The notes under the pieces are model-generated. The model was not told the DNA's origin. It ran no database searches and saw only the letters and a list, made by a program, of their open reading frames with translations. Positions 16,838 through 25,635 of a DNA stretch of 64,000 nt are shown one piece after another. Made by a program: the position numbers and the translations under genes. The number at the start of each line of letters is the position of its first letter. The first letter of the stretch is position 1. The DNA comes from Candidatus Omnitrophota bacterium (GTDB lineage Bacteria > Omnitrophota > Gorgyraeia > 2-01-FULL-45-10): positions 1-64,000 of the forward strand of contig JBAZKM010000004.1 of assembly GCA_041650805.1 (NCBI GenBank), given 5' to 3'.

Positions 16838-18055
16838 TTACCGCATTAAGAAATTTATCTCGAATATCGGCAGTAGCATCGATATGACGATGAACCCCAC
16901 CACGACTCCGAGCGTCAGGATCAGGAACGGCTCAAGGAGCGACATCATGATCTTTATCGCTTCGTCGGACTCCCTCTCGTATGTCTCCGCCACCTTCAAT
17001 AACGAACGCTCGAGGTGACCGCCCTCTTCGCCGACCGCGACCATATTTATCACCACGGGCGGTATGACGGCGCTTCCCGAAAGACCCCTGGCCAGGCTCG
17101 ACCCTTCCCTGACGGAGGCGTACGTCTTGGCGAACTCTCCCCTTATCAGCGCGTTCTCCATCGTTTCGGACACTATCTTGAGCGCCTCGAGTATCGGCAC
17201 GCCGTTATTCAGGAGCGTGGCGAGCGTGCGCGCGAAACGCGCCAGCTCCACCTTTTTGATGAGAGGCCCCGCGACGGGAGATCCCAGCTTAAGGCGGTCT
17301 ATGGCAAGCCGCCCGTCCGCCGTGGCATATATCTTTGCCGCCGTAACGGCGATGATCGCTATGATCGCTATGAGTATCCACCAGTAGTTCGTCAGGAACC
17401 CGCTTATACCCAGGAGTATGCGGGTAGGCAGCGGCAATACCTGGCCGAGATCGCTGAACATGGCCGTCATCTTCGGTATGACGAACGTCATCAGTATCAC
17501 TATCGTGACGCAGCCGATCACCGACATCAGGATGGGGTAAGCGAGGGCCGTCCTTATCTTTGTCCTTATCTCGAGCTGCTTTTCGCTGAAATCGGACAGC
17601 CGCTTGAGTATATTCTCAAGCGCGCCTCCGGTCTCTCCCGAGCGGACCATGCTCACGTAGAGGTCCGAGAAGACGTCCGGGTGCCTGGCGAGCGCCGCCG
17701 ACAGCGGGTTACCGCTTATGCAGAAATCTTTTATATCGAGGATGACCCTCTTGAGGCGTTTCGACTCCGTCTGGTTGCAGAGTATGTCCAGCGCCTTCAC
17801 TATGCTGAGCCCCGATTCCAGGAGGTCGGAAAGCTGACGTGTAAAATCCGTGGTCTGCTTGAGCCCCACCCTGTTAAAAAAAGAGAACCCGCTCCCGGCA
17901 GAAGGGCCTATGGCCCCGCCTTCCTCTTCTATGGAGACGAGGTAATAGCCCATCTGGCTTATCTTCTGGATGGCGGCGTTCCTTGAGTCAGCGACGAGTA
18001 CGCCTTTCGTCGTTTCGGTGGGACTTATCTTGGCTTCGTATAAAAATCTCGCCAT
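16838..18055 (-). CDS. gspF: GspF inner-membrane platform protein
   Basis: 405 residues, the usual GspF length. Two homologous T2SSF cytoplasmic helical domains are visible: residues ~70-190 (FTRQLSDLLESGLSIVKALDIL, VRSGETGGALENIL) and ~270-390 (FARTLATLLNNGVPILEALKIV, VAVGEEGGHLERSL). Three membrane helices occur near 170, 220 and 380. GspF transmits GspE ATPase work to pseudopilin assembly. It starts 6 bp after gspE. Confidence 0.95.
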   Translation of the reverse strand: MARFLYEAKISPTETTKGVLVADSRNAAIQKISQMGYYLVSIEEEGGAIGPSAGSGFSFFNRVGLKQTTDFTRQLSDLLESGLSIVKALDILCNQTESKRLKRVILDIKDFCISGNPLSAALARHPDVFSDLYVSMVRSGETGGALENILKRLSDFSEKQLEIRTKIRTALAYPILMSVIGCVTIVILMTFVIPKMTAMFSDLGQVLPLPTRILLGISGFLTNYWWILIAIIAIIAVTAAKIYATADGRLAIDRLKLGSPVAGPLIKKVELARFARTLATLLNNGVPILEALKIVSETMENALIRGEFAKTYASVREGSSLARGLSGSAVIPPVVINMVAVGEEGGHLERSLLKVAETYERESDEAIKIMMSLLEPFLILTLGVVVGFIVISMLLPIFEINFLMR

Positions 18056-18061
18056 ATGGTA

Positions 18062-19774
18062 TTATTCTTCAAGCTCTTCCTGCTGCGTAACACGTATGAC
18101 CTCGCCCGGCGTGGTGATGCCCAGCATTATCTTCTCCCACCCGTCCTGGCGCAGGGTCCTCATGCCGCGGCTCAATGCCTTCTTCTTTATCTGGTCGGAC
18201 GACGCCCTCTTAAGGACGAGTTCGCGTATCTCCTCGTCCATTGAGAGTATTTCATAGATGGCGGTCCTCCCCTTGTACCCGGTGTGCTTGCAGGCCTCGC
18301 ACCCTTTCCCTTCGTATATCTTCACGTTCGAGAGGTCGAGATGCGAAACGCCGAGCTCCCGCAGTATCTCTTTTTCCGGCTTCACTTCGCGCTTGCATTT
18401 CGGGCATATGACGCGCACGAGCCGCTGGGCTATGAAGCACTCTACCGCGGAGGCCACCAGGAACGGCTCCACACCCATGTCCAGGAGCCGGGTGACGCCT
18501 CCGGCGGCGTCGTTGGTATGGACGGTCGAGAATACGAGGTGGCCGGTCAGGGCGACCCTTATGGTGATCTCGGCGGTCTCATAATCGCGCACCTCGCCGA
18601 CCATCATGACGTCGGGATCGTGCCTCAGCATAGAGCGCAGGGCGTTCGCGAACGTGAGGTTTATGCGCGGCTGCACCTGTATCTGTATGATACCCTTCAA
18701 CTGGTATTCGATCGGGTCCTCTATCGTGATGATCTTCTTCTCTTTGTCGTTGATCTTGCTCAGGCACGCGTAGAGCGTCGTCGTCTTCCCGCTCCCGGTG
18801 GGGCCCGTGACGAATATGATGCCGTGCGGTTTCTTTATCATCCGCTCGAGGATGACGAGGTCGCGCTTCAGCAGCCCGAGGTTCCCCAGACCGAAGAGGA
18901 CGTTGGAAGAGAGGACCCTTATGACGACACTCTCGCCGAAAGGGGTCGGCAGTATCGAGACCCTGAGGTCCACCTCGTCGTCGCCTATCTTTATCTTTAT
19001 CCTCCCGTCCTGCGGCAGGCGGCGCTCGGCGATATTGAGGTTGGCCATGATCTTGATCCTCGAGATGATGGCGGCCTGGAACCCCTTTATGGTCGGCGGC
19101 ACCTTCGTATCGTACAGTATGCCGTCGATCCTGTACCTTACGCGCAGCTCGTCTTCGTAGGGTTCGATGTGAACATCGGTGGCCCTGTCACGGTAGGCCT
19201 CCAGCAGTATCTGGTTCACGAATTTTATGATGGAGGCGTCGTCGGCGGACTCTATGAGGTCCTGCGTCTCCTGGGACTGGACGCTTATGAACTTCTCCTG
19301 CCCTGCCTCGGGCGTTATCTTCTCTATCGTCTCGGCGCCGACGCCGTAGTACCGTTTTATGGCGTCCAGGATGTCGCGCTTGGAGGCGAGGACCGTCTTT
19401 ATCTCTTTCTTCAGCAGGAGTCTTATGTCGTCTATGGTGTGTATATCGAGCGGGTTGGACATGGCGATGACTATGGTGTCGCCGTCGCGTCCTATCGGTA
19501 TAAGTTCGTAATGGCAGGCGAATTTGGCCGGAATGTCGTTTATCACCAACGGGTCTATCGTGACGCTTTTGAGCGTCACGTACTCGACGTTGAGCTGCTC
19601 CGCAAGCGCGGTGTAAAATTTGTCTTCCGTGATGAAGCCGAGCTTTATGAGCGTCTCGCCGATGAGCCCCTTCGACTTGTCCTGTTCGGCGAGGGCCCTC
19701 TCCAGGGCGTCCATGGTGATGAGGCCTCTCTGCACGAGGAGCTGGCCTATGAGATCAAAATCGCTTGAGGGCAT
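18062..19774 (-). CDS. gspE: GspE secretion ATPase
   Basis: 570 residues. The N-terminal MshEN/T2SSE_N domain (LIGQLLVQRGLITMDALERAL, TLIKLGFITEDKF) is followed by the RecA-like ATPase with Walker A GPTGSGKTTT (near residue 325), the Asp box, and MVGEVRDYETAEI (near 392). A zinc-type tetracysteine motif is intact (CPKC near 458 and CEAC near 492). It powers pseudopilus assembly at the inner membrane, docked on GspL. First gene of the operon, with its own promoter and the ribosome site AAGGTGA before the ATG. Confidence 0.96.
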   Translation of the reverse strand: MPSSDFDLIGQLLVQRGLITMDALERALAEQDKSKGLIGETLIKLGFITEDKFYTALAEQLNVEYVTLKSVTIDPLVINDIPAKFACHYELIPIGRDGDTIVIAMSNPLDIHTIDDIRLLLKKEIKTVLASKRDILDAIKRYYGVGAETIEKITPEAGQEKFISVQSQETQDLIESADDASIIKFVNQILLEAYRDRATDVHIEPYEDELRVRYRIDGILYDTKVPPTIKGFQAAIISRIKIMANLNIAERRLPQDGRIKIKIGDDEVDLRVSILPTPFGESVVIRVLSSNVLFGLGNLGLLKRDLVILERMIKKPHGIIFVTGPTGSGKTTTLYACLSKINDKEKKIITIEDPIEYQLKGIIQIQVQPRINLTFANALRSMLRHDPDVMMVGEVRDYETAEITIRVALTGHLVFSTVHTNDAAGGVTRLLDMGVEPFLVASAVECFIAQRLVRVICPKCKREVKPEKEILRELGVSHLDLSNVKIYEGKGCEACKHTGYKGRTAIYEILSMDEEIRELVLKRASSDQIKKKALSRGMRTLRQDGWEKIMLGITTPGEVIRVTQQEELEE

Positions 19775-19797
19775 GGGTCACCTTATTAGACATAATT

Positions 19798-19826
19798 ATT
19801 ATATATGCATTTACTTAGGCGGGCAA
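19798..19826 (-). promoter_or_regulatory. Sigma70 promoter of the gspE operon
   Basis: On the minus strand TTGCCC (19821-19826), a 17-bp spacer and a perfect TATAAT (19798-19803). Start near 19791, giving a leader of about 17 bases to the ATG at 19774. Confidence 0.75.
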
Positions 19827-19829
19827 GGA

Positions 19830-20093
19830 CTATTTGAGCGCGGCGTGGATATGACTCATTCCAGGTCACGAAGTGACACATATGTAAAAGGGATAAGATA
19901 CATAAGAGAAGGGAAAATCTTTTCCCTTCTCTTATGATAAAAATGATCGGCTATTTAGCTAGGCGATTCTAAAGGAAGGGGGTGACAGCGAGCGAACTCA
20001 TTAGCTAACGCTTACCGGTGAGCGAGCGCCAAGAGGGGGAAACGCAGTTTCCCCCTATGGAAATTTTGCTGTCTATTATCTCCGGGCAAAATT
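19830..20093. other. Gene-free stretch with hairpins between gspE promoter and tRNA-Arg
   Basis: I see no gene here. It holds a perfect 17-bp inverted repeat with a 2-base loop (19901-19917 and 19920-19936), a GC-rich hairpin near 20032-20055 (GGGGGAAAC and its complement) and then the first tRNA-linked palindrome. The 17-bp repeat may be the transcript end for tRNA-Arg, but it lacks a T run. Confidence 0.6.
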
Positions 20094-20095
20094 TG
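20058..20095. repeat. Palindrome abutting the 3' end of tRNA-Arg(CCG)
   Basis: Inverted repeat AAATTTTGC ... GCAAAATTT with loop containing TGTCTATT, a variant of the palindrome found on the other side of the same tRNA. Confidence 0.65.
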
Positions 20096-20168
20096 GCGCG
20101 CCTGGGCAGAATCGAACTGCCATGACTAGCTCCGGAGGCTAGTGCCTTATCCGTTAGGCCACAGGCGC
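20094..20168 (-). tRNA. tRNA-Arg (anticodon CCG)
   Basis: A full cloverleaf on the minus strand: acceptor GCGCCTG/CAGGCGC, D arm GCC/GGC, anticodon stem CTAGC/GCTAG with loop CTCCGGA (anticodon CCG), T arm GGCAG-TTCGATT-CTGCC, discriminator G and encoded CCA (20094-20096). It would read CGG codons. Confidence 0.95.
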
Positions 20169-20262
20169 TAGAAAATTTGCTGTCTATTCCATCAGGCAAA
20201 TTTTCACTCCGATGCCTGCAAGCAAATTCCGAAGGAATTTGCGCAGCGCTTAGGCATCGGAG
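20165..20262. repeat. tRNA-Arg-linked palindromic element, copy 1 with nested palindrome
   Basis: Starts at the tRNA 5' end. Hairpin A is GAAAATTTGC...GCAAATTTTC. Hairpin B is CCGATGCCT...AGGCATCGG; its loop here carries a further palindrome (GCAAATTCC-GAA-GGAATTTGC) that copies 2 and 3 lack. Confidence 0.8.
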
Positions 20263-20277
20263 AAAACAAACTTATAA

Positions 20278-20333
20278 ATTCCATCAGGCAAATTTTCACT
20301 CCGATGCCTGCATGCGTTTAGGCATCGGAGAAA
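20278..20333. repeat. Palindromic element, copy 2
   Basis: Repeats the second half of copy 1 almost exactly (CATCAGGCAAATTTTC, then hairpin CCGATGCCT...AGGCATCGG with a 10-base loop). It lies downstream of the polyferredoxin gene, where it may also act as a 3' hairpin; there is no T run. Confidence 0.8.
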
Positions 20334-20384
20334 CGATCCAAATATTCGTTTACAACAGAGACACTGTTCCCTTTTTTTACTTCT

Positions 20385-21908
20385 CTAAGTCCGCTCACTG
20401 TTTCGCGGTGAGACGCGGACCGCTCTGACCGGGCGCACGGGGCATTTGTTCTGGCATATGCCGCACCCCACGCAAAGGTACTCATCTATGACCGGCTTTG
20501 CTATAATCCTATCACCAATGGTCTCTTTTTGCAACTTTATGGCTTTATCCGGGACAGGGCAGTGCTCCTGGCAGACGATGCACTCCTTATCCTGGGCCCA
20601 CGGTATGCATATGGAGCGGTCTATCTCGGCGACTCCGAGGCGCGTAGCGCGCTTACGGGACGGCGAGAGCTTCGGTATAGCGCCCGTCGGGCAGGTATGG
20701 CCGCATAGAGTGCACTGGTATTCGCAATATCCTATCTCGGGAACGAGCCGGGGCGTCCATAACCCGTTCAGCCCCGCCTCGAACATGACCGGCTGCAGCC
20801 CGTTCGTGATACATACCTTCATGCAGTTGCCGCACCGGATGCACCGGTCCAGGAACTCCTCTTCCTTCAGCGCGGCGGGAGGCCGTATCATACCCGTCCC
20901 GGCCTTCTTTCCTTTTCCTCCCGGCCCGGATACCAGAAGCAGGAACGGGGAGAAGGCAAGGAATAGGAACTTCCGCCTGGAGATGCCGCCCTTTACTGTA
21001 TCCGGAATTCCTCCGGGCATCCGGGCCTTCCGTGAAGGATACCATGCGAATCTCGTCCCGTGCTGCGGGCATTCATAAACGCAGTCCATACACAGGATGC
21101 ACTCGCCCGGGGAATAGGTCATGTCATCGCGTATCGCCCCCATCCGGCAGGAGCTTTTACATACGGCGCATTTGGAGCACTTTGTAACGACCCTCCGGAG
21201 AGGCGCGATGCGCGCGATGAAAGCATATAATGCACCGAGCGGACATACGCTCCTGCACCATAACCTCCTCTTGAACAGGGAAGCTGCGGTTATAAGCGCG
21301 AAGACGCAGAATATGACCCCGGCGTGGGCAAAATAGTAGACGTTGACGCCCAGGACCGATGCCCTGAGCGGCCGGTATATATCCTGCAACATATAGATGT
21401 GCGCGTATTTTATGAGCAGGATGAAGGCCCCGTTGACCGTCGACGTCACTGCGGGGATGAGATTGAGCGATACGAACCTCGCCGCTATGACTATGGGGTC
21501 GGCGGCCCAGGCCAGCTGCCTCCCGGACAGCGCCGCTATAACGATAGCGCCGAGGATGTAAAATTTAAATACCCTTCTTCGCCTGTTCGCCGCGTCGTCT
21601 TCCGGCGTTACCCTCTTCCTGATATCGCCGACGGCATCTATGGCACTGCCCAGCGGGCATACCCATCCGCAGAAGAACCTGCCGAAGAGCGCCGAGAAGA
21701 CGAGCATCGATACGGATAATAAGAACCCGGGCAGGATGACCCGTTCGCTGAGAGACGTGCAAAGCGTCACTAGAGGATCTATCCTGAAGATCGCCGCCGG
21801 CGGCAAGATGCCGGTAAGGGGATATGTGGTCGACCAGAGTATGTAGACGAATAGTATGAAGAAAAATGTCTGGGAGACCTTACGCGCGCGCACCGATCTT
21901 TTTGCCAT
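20385..21908 (-). CDS. Membrane polyferredoxin (NapH/NosR-like 4Fe-4S protein)
   Basis: 507 residues. The N-terminal half has several membrane helices with CGWVCPLG (near residue 80) and CRSVCPLGALY (near 215), the NapH-type pattern. Further Cys clusters bind several 4Fe-4S centres: CSKCAVCKSSC, CILCMDCVYEC, CIRCGNCMKVC, CTLCGHTC, CIVCQEHC and CVGCGICQNKC. A basic plus hydrophobic segment in the middle (RRKFLFLAFSPFLLL) could be another membrane helix. It should pass electrons at the inner membrane; the partner is unknown. It overlaps the DUF362 gene (TGATG), a pairing seen in other anaerobe-type genomes as far as I recall. Confidence 0.85.
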   Translation of the reverse strand: MAKRSVRARKVSQTFFFILFVYILWSTTYPLTGILPPAAIFRIDPLVTLCTSLSERVILPGFLLSVSMLVFSALFGRFFCGWVCPLGSAIDAVGDIRKRVTPEDDAANRRRRVFKFYILGAIVIAALSGRQLAWAADPIVIAARFVSLNLIPAVTSTVNGAFILLIKYAHIYMLQDIYRPLRASVLGVNVYYFAHAGVIFCVFALITAASLFKRRLWCRSVCPLGALYAFIARIAPLRRVVTKCSKCAVCKSSCRMGAIRDDMTYSPGECILCMDCVYECPQHGTRFAWYPSRKARMPGGIPDTVKGGISRRKFLFLAFSPFLLLVSGPGGKGKKAGTGMIRPPAALKEEEFLDRCIRCGNCMKVCITNGLQPVMFEAGLNGLWTPRLVPEIGYCEYQCTLCGHTCPTGAIPKLSPSRKRATRLGVAEIDRSICIPWAQDKECIVCQEHCPVPDKAIKLQKETIGDRIIAKPVIDEYLCVGCGICQNKCPVRPVRAVRVSPRNSERT

Positions 21909-22882
21909 CAGACCTCGATATCCGCGCGGCTGGCCTTGCCGACGTCGGCATTGCCGAAATTGCGCTCCACGGCGACTTTTATGTTCGGCACCGATAACGG
22001 GTCGACACCGGCAAAGTCCGCCGCGAATAGATCGGCAAGCGTCGGGTCGGTTGCCGCTATGAGCGTCTTCCTCAGTTCCACGTCATCGAGGTTGCCGCCG
22101 GTCGGGCCGTTCCGCACGAGGACCCTGTAGGCATCTATGACGGTGAGGTCGGGATTGATAAAATCGGTCAGGTCCACGAGCTTCCTGCCGATATCCCGGT
22201 GTATGATGCCCCTGTTGCCGCCGCAGACGCCCATGAGGTTCTTCATCGACAGCGTCAGGCGCGACAGGCCGTGGTGTTTCAGGATCGGCACGTTGATGAA
22301 CGTATCGCACTCTATCGCGTCGCGCAGCACAGGCCAGTCCTCGAGAGGGCTTTCGTAATCGAAGCGGGCGTTCACCGTATCCCAATCGTCCGGGAAGTAG
22401 ACATTTGCCCCTCTGGCCCTGGCCGCCTCCTCTATGCCGCTATTAGCATAGCATCGGCGCATGTCGTTGCATGTCACATCGAATATATTCACCCTCTTCG
22501 CCCCGGCCTTGAACGCGAGATCTATGAGGGCCGCCACCACCTGCGGGTTGGTATTACCCGCCTGCTCAGGCGTCCGGTCCCACCCTATGTTCGGCTTTAT
22601 GACGACCGTGCTGCCCCTCGCCACGAACTTCCCCATGCCGCCCATCTTATCTATCGCCTTCACCGTGATGAGGTAAGGGTCCGCGCCCTTCGCGACTACG
22701 AGGTCGTAGTCGCCCTTCACCCCTCTCTTAGGCCGGCCGTTAAAACCGTTCCTCACCGCGGGTGAGGCCGAAGCGTCCCCCGGGAGGCCTCCGGAGAACG
22801 GGAGGAGTGCCAGGTACGCAAGGCATGCCTTTATGAATGCGCGGCGGGATATCTTCTTATCCGATGACGGTCTTTTTTCCAT
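21908..22882 (-). CDS. DUF362 family protein with Tat-type signal
   Basis: 324 residues. The N-terminal KKISRRAFIKACLAYLALLPF is a twin-arginine export signal with a hydrophobic core. The DUF362 body includes TVVIKPNIGWDRTPEQAGNTNP, GAKRVNIFD, INVPILKHHG, LTLSMKNLMGVCGGNRG and DLTVIDAYRVL. DUF362 proteins often occur with ferredoxin domains, and the function is unknown. There is no Cys cluster at this C-terminus; the neighbouring polyferredoxin may supply it. The start overlaps the preceding gene by 52 bp. Confidence 0.88.
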   Translation of the reverse strand: MEKRPSSDKKISRRAFIKACLAYLALLPFSGGLPGDASASPAVRNGFNGRPKRGVKGDYDLVVAKGADPYLITVKAIDKMGGMGKFVARGSTVVIKPNIGWDRTPEQAGNTNPQVVAALIDLAFKAGAKRVNIFDVTCNDMRRCYANSGIEEAARARGANVYFPDDWDTVNARFDYESPLEDWPVLRDAIECDTFINVPILKHHGLSRLTLSMKNLMGVCGGNRGIIHRDIGRKLVDLTDFINPDLTVIDAYRVLVRNGPTGGNLDDVELRKTLIAATDPTLADLFAADFAGVDPLSVPNIKVAVERNFGNADVGKASRADIEV

Positions 22883-23322
22883 CCGGTGTATATCTCTCTA
22901 TCCAGTTCGTGGTAGTCGGTTTCAACCTCTATATTCTCGAAGATCTTCACCTCTGCCCTTCCGGAGAGGCCGGCGACATCGTGCCAGACCCCTTTCTTGA
23001 CGACGAACGGTCTATCCAGCAGAAAAAGTTTTGCTTTATCCGGATATTTATCGGGGGCGAGCGCTATGACGACCCTTCCCTTTACGGGTTCAAAGGTCTC
23101 TAAACTGTCTCTGTGCCTCTCCAGCCGCGTTATCCTCTTCTCGCGTACGATGAGGTACCCTATCCTCCACCCGGAGGACCTCTCTTTCAGGAGTATACCG
23201 AACGAATTGCCGCGGCCTCTGTCATCCACGCACGAGGCATCTATGATAAGACCGTAGGCCCGGGACGCGGCGCGGGTAAGGGGCCGCACCTCTATGGCCT
23301 TACTCGTTTGCCGACGATTCAT
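22831..23322 (-). CDS. Small cupin-like protein, resembling the ureidoglycolate lyase family
   Basis: 163 residues, with a beta-rich layout: GYLIVREKRITRLERHRDSLETFEPVKGRVVIALAP, then FLLDRPFVVKKGVWHDVAGL. The GVWH motif after a proline-rich beta turn is like AllA-type ureidoglycolate lyases and related cupin-like enzymes. I would not claim that reaction: no other purine breakdown gene is near. It overlaps the GGDEF gene by 23 bp and the DUF362 gene by 52 bp, so it is translated with them. Confidence 0.6.
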   Translation of the reverse strand: MNRRQTSKAIEVRPLTRAASRAYGLIIDASCVDDRGRGNSFGILLKERSSGWRIGYLIVREKRITRLERHRDSLETFEPVKGRVVIALAPDKYPDKAKLFLLDRPFVVKKGVWHDVAGLSGRAEVKIFENIEVETDYHELDREIYTGWKKDRHRIRRYPAAHS

Positions 23323-24433
23323 AATCGATACAGGCCTTGTTCCTGCCCGTCCTCTTGGCCTTATAGAGAGCCCTGTCCGCCTTCTGGAGGATGGCCGCGC
23401 TCGTGAGATTGTCTCTCCTGTTATAAAAGAACGCGCCGCCTATACTGATCGTGACCCTGAAAGAATCGGGAAGGAATTCGGCGCGGTAGTCCTCGACGTT
23501 CTTCCGTATCCTTTCGGCGACGCCCTTCAATTCATCGATGAAATTCCGGAGGTTCTCCTTCGACCTCACCCTCCCCGCCTTCGCGACATACGGTATTATA
23601 ACGGCGAATTCCTCTCCCCCGTACCTCGCGAGTATGTCTGTGGCGCGCGTGCTGAACTTTATTATCTTGGAGACGCCTTCGAGCACCCTGTCGCCGGCAA
23701 GATGGCCGAACTGGTCGTTCAGTTTTTTGAAATAGTCGATGTCGAGTATGAGAAGCGCCACCGGCGTGTGGTATATCCTGAACTTCTCGATCTCTATATT
23801 GAGCTCCTTAAGAAAATATTCGTGGGTGTGGAGGCCCGTAAGCCCGTCGTTCGATGCCTTCATCTCGGCGATGTCGCGCGCGAGTTTCATCTTGGCGGAA
23901 TAACTGTGGTAGATGAGTATCACGGCGAGGGCGGCTATTATAAGGATGAACATGAAACGGAGGGAATAACTTATCGCGCTGTACTTCTTCAGCCCCTCCC
24001 TGAGTTCCGCCTCCCCCGTCTCTTTTATCATCACCATGAGATACCCGTCGACCCTGCCGTTATCTACGGTCACGGGATAGACATATTCGCTGGAAAGGGC
24101 ATCCTTGGTCACGGCGGTGACGCCTATCTTGCTTATCTGTTTCATCGAGCCGTCGCCGTCCCTGAAGACGAACATGAGGTCGAAGAGGGACGTCCTGCCG
24201 TACTTCCCTATATAGTCGGTGATATCGTTTATGGGGGAGGACTTGTTCTCGCGCGTGAAATATTTGCTCAGGGAATTCGCCAGGGATGCCTTATATTCCT
24301 TCATCCTCTCCTGGGGATCGAGTATGAAATACTTGCGGAGTATGTTCTCCTGCTGCAGGATGAGGAAACTGACGCCGGAGATGCAGACGGCCATGACCAG
24401 CAATATGATGAAAAGGAAGCTTCTCTTCTTCAT
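23300..24433 (-). CDS. Membrane diguanylate cyclase (GGDEF)
   Basis: 377 residues from the ATG at 24433, five bases after the previous stop; a longer frame upstream lies inside the methyltransferase gene. Two membrane helices (about residues 4-24 and 180-200) flank a periplasmic sensor-like domain. The GGDEF domain follows with DGLTGLHTHEYF, LDIDYFKKLNDQFGHLAGDRVL and the active-site loop YGGEEFAV. The inhibitory I-site RxxD is present (RATD, five residues before GGEEF), so product inhibition is expected. It makes c-di-GMP from GTP; a PilZ receptor gene lies at 46922. Confidence 0.93.
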   Translation of the reverse strand: MKKRSFLFIILLVMAVCISGVSFLILQQENILRKYFILDPQERMKEYKASLANSLSKYFTRENKSSPINDITDYIGKYGRTSLFDLMFVFRDGDGSMKQISKIGVTAVTKDALSSEYVYPVTVDNGRVDGYLMVMIKETGEAELREGLKKYSAISYSLRFMFILIIAALAVILIYHSYSAKMKLARDIAEMKASNDGLTGLHTHEYFLKELNIEIEKFRIYHTPVALLILDIDYFKKLNDQFGHLAGDRVLEGVSKIIKFSTRATDILARYGGEEFAVIIPYVAKAGRVRSKENLRNFIDELKGVAERIRKNVEDYRAEFLPDSFRVTISIGGAFFYNRRDNLTSAAILQKADRALYKAKRTGRNKACIDYESSANE

Positions 24434-24438
24434 AGCAT

Positions 24439-25623
24439 TTACGCGGACTCCACCTTGAGAAAATATCCCTTCAGGTACTCCGTCTCCGGTATGGCGCGCA
24501 CTATCGGGTGGTCTTCGGCCTGGTGACACCGCTTCAGGATCGTGATGCGCTTCGCGGAGGCCCGTCCGGCTTCTTTAAGGATCCCGGAAAAGAGCTCGTT
24601 CGATATGTGATGCGAACAGGAAAAGGTCGCCAGTATGCCGCCCTCCGCGAGGGTCTTCATGCCCATGCCGTTGATCTCTCTGTATCCTTTGGACGCGCTC
24701 GCAACGTCCTTCCTTGAACGCGCGAAGGAGGGCGGGTCGAGTATTATTATATCAAATTTTTCGCCCGAGTTATAAGCTTTTCTGAGGAACTCGAAAGCGT
24801 CGGCCCTGACAAAATTGGTCTTCCCAAAAACGCCGTTAAGGGCGGCGTTCTTCCCCGCGGAGGCGAGCCATCCGTCTTTTATATCAACGCCTGTGACGGC
24901 CGATGCGCCGGCCAGCGCGGCCGATACCGAGAATCCTCCGGTGTAACAGAAAAGGTCTAGGACCTTCTTCTTCCCGGCGATATTCCCGAGCGCCATCCTT
25001 GACCTGCGCTGGTCGAGATAAAAACCGGTCTTGTGGCCGTTCTCTATATCGACCAGGAATTCCGCCTTTCCCTCGCGTATCTTTATCCCGGAAGGTCCCT
25101 TTTTGCCTATCCACTGCTTTACGGGCTTCAGCCCTTCGACGGCCCTGTACGCGGAATCGCTCTTCTCGTATATATATTCAGGCCCTATGACCCCGCGTAT
25201 GCTCTTTACGATCTCAGCCCTGCGCGTCTCCATCCCCAGCGTAAGTATCTGGAATACGACCGTGCCCGAATAGAGGTCCGCGATGAGGCCGGGGAGGCCG
25301 TCCGCTTCGCTGAAGACAACCCTGACGGCGTCGGTCTTTTCGAGAAGGGCTTTACGTTTATCGAAAGCCCGCCGGACCCTGATGCCGAAGAGGTCCTTGT
25401 TTACCGGTCCGTCGCGGAACGCCAGAAGCCTTACGGATATATCCGACCTGGGGTTGTAATAACCGCGGCCGACGAGGCCGCCCTTCGGATCGATGACGGA
25501 GACGATATCGCCCGGGAGGACGGAAGGGGAGGGCTCCAGAAGCTGTCTGTTATATATCCAGGGGTGCCCTTCTTTTATGATCCCCTTTTTGCCTTTTCTT
25601 AATCGTATTACTTTGTCTTTCAT
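24439..25623 (-). CDS. RlmI-type class I rRNA (cytosine-5-)methyltransferase
   Basis: 394 residues. An N-terminal PUA domain (VIRLRKGKKGIIKEGHPWIYNRQL) precedes a central beta domain, and the SAM-binding Rossmann core has KVLDLFCYTGGFSVSAAL, VTGVDIKDGWL, FDIIILDPPSFARSR and ATFSCSHHIS with the catalytic Cys. This is the RlmI/YccW layout, which modifies a 23S rRNA cytosine using SAM. It begins 13 bases after the Nudix gene. Confidence 0.9.
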   Translation of the reverse strand: MKDKVIRLRKGKKGIIKEGHPWIYNRQLLEPSPSVLPGDIVSVIDPKGGLVGRGYYNPRSDISVRLLAFRDGPVNKDLFGIRVRRAFDKRKALLEKTDAVRVVFSEADGLPGLIADLYSGTVVFQILTLGMETRRAEIVKSIRGVIGPEYIYEKSDSAYRAVEGLKPVKQWIGKKGPSGIKIREGKAEFLVDIENGHKTGFYLDQRRSRMALGNIAGKKKVLDLFCYTGGFSVSAALAGASAVTGVDIKDGWLASAGKNAALNGVFGKTNFVRADAFEFLRKAYNSGEKFDIIILDPPSFARSRKDVASASKGYREINGMGMKTLAEGGILATFSCSHHISNELFSGILKEAGRASAKRITILKRCHQAEDHPIVRAIPETEYLKGYFLKVESA

Positions 25624-25635
25624 TGAGCTATATTT

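Noticed and set aside
18284..19768. A 494-codon open frame on the plus strand opposite gspE
   Set aside because: It mirrors gspE exactly, is rich in Arg/Tyr/His/Gly without motifs, and gspE is certain. The same holds for many other long plus-strand frames here, for instance 1132-2043 and 17015-17986.
20165..20333. Possible CRISPR array near tRNA-Arg(CCG)
   Set aside because: Two or three copies only, palindromic in themselves, with no uniform spacers and no cas genes.
22831..23322. True ureidoglycolate lyase
   Set aside because: Only the GVWH area fits, and there is no purine catabolism gene nearby; kept as a cupin-like protein.
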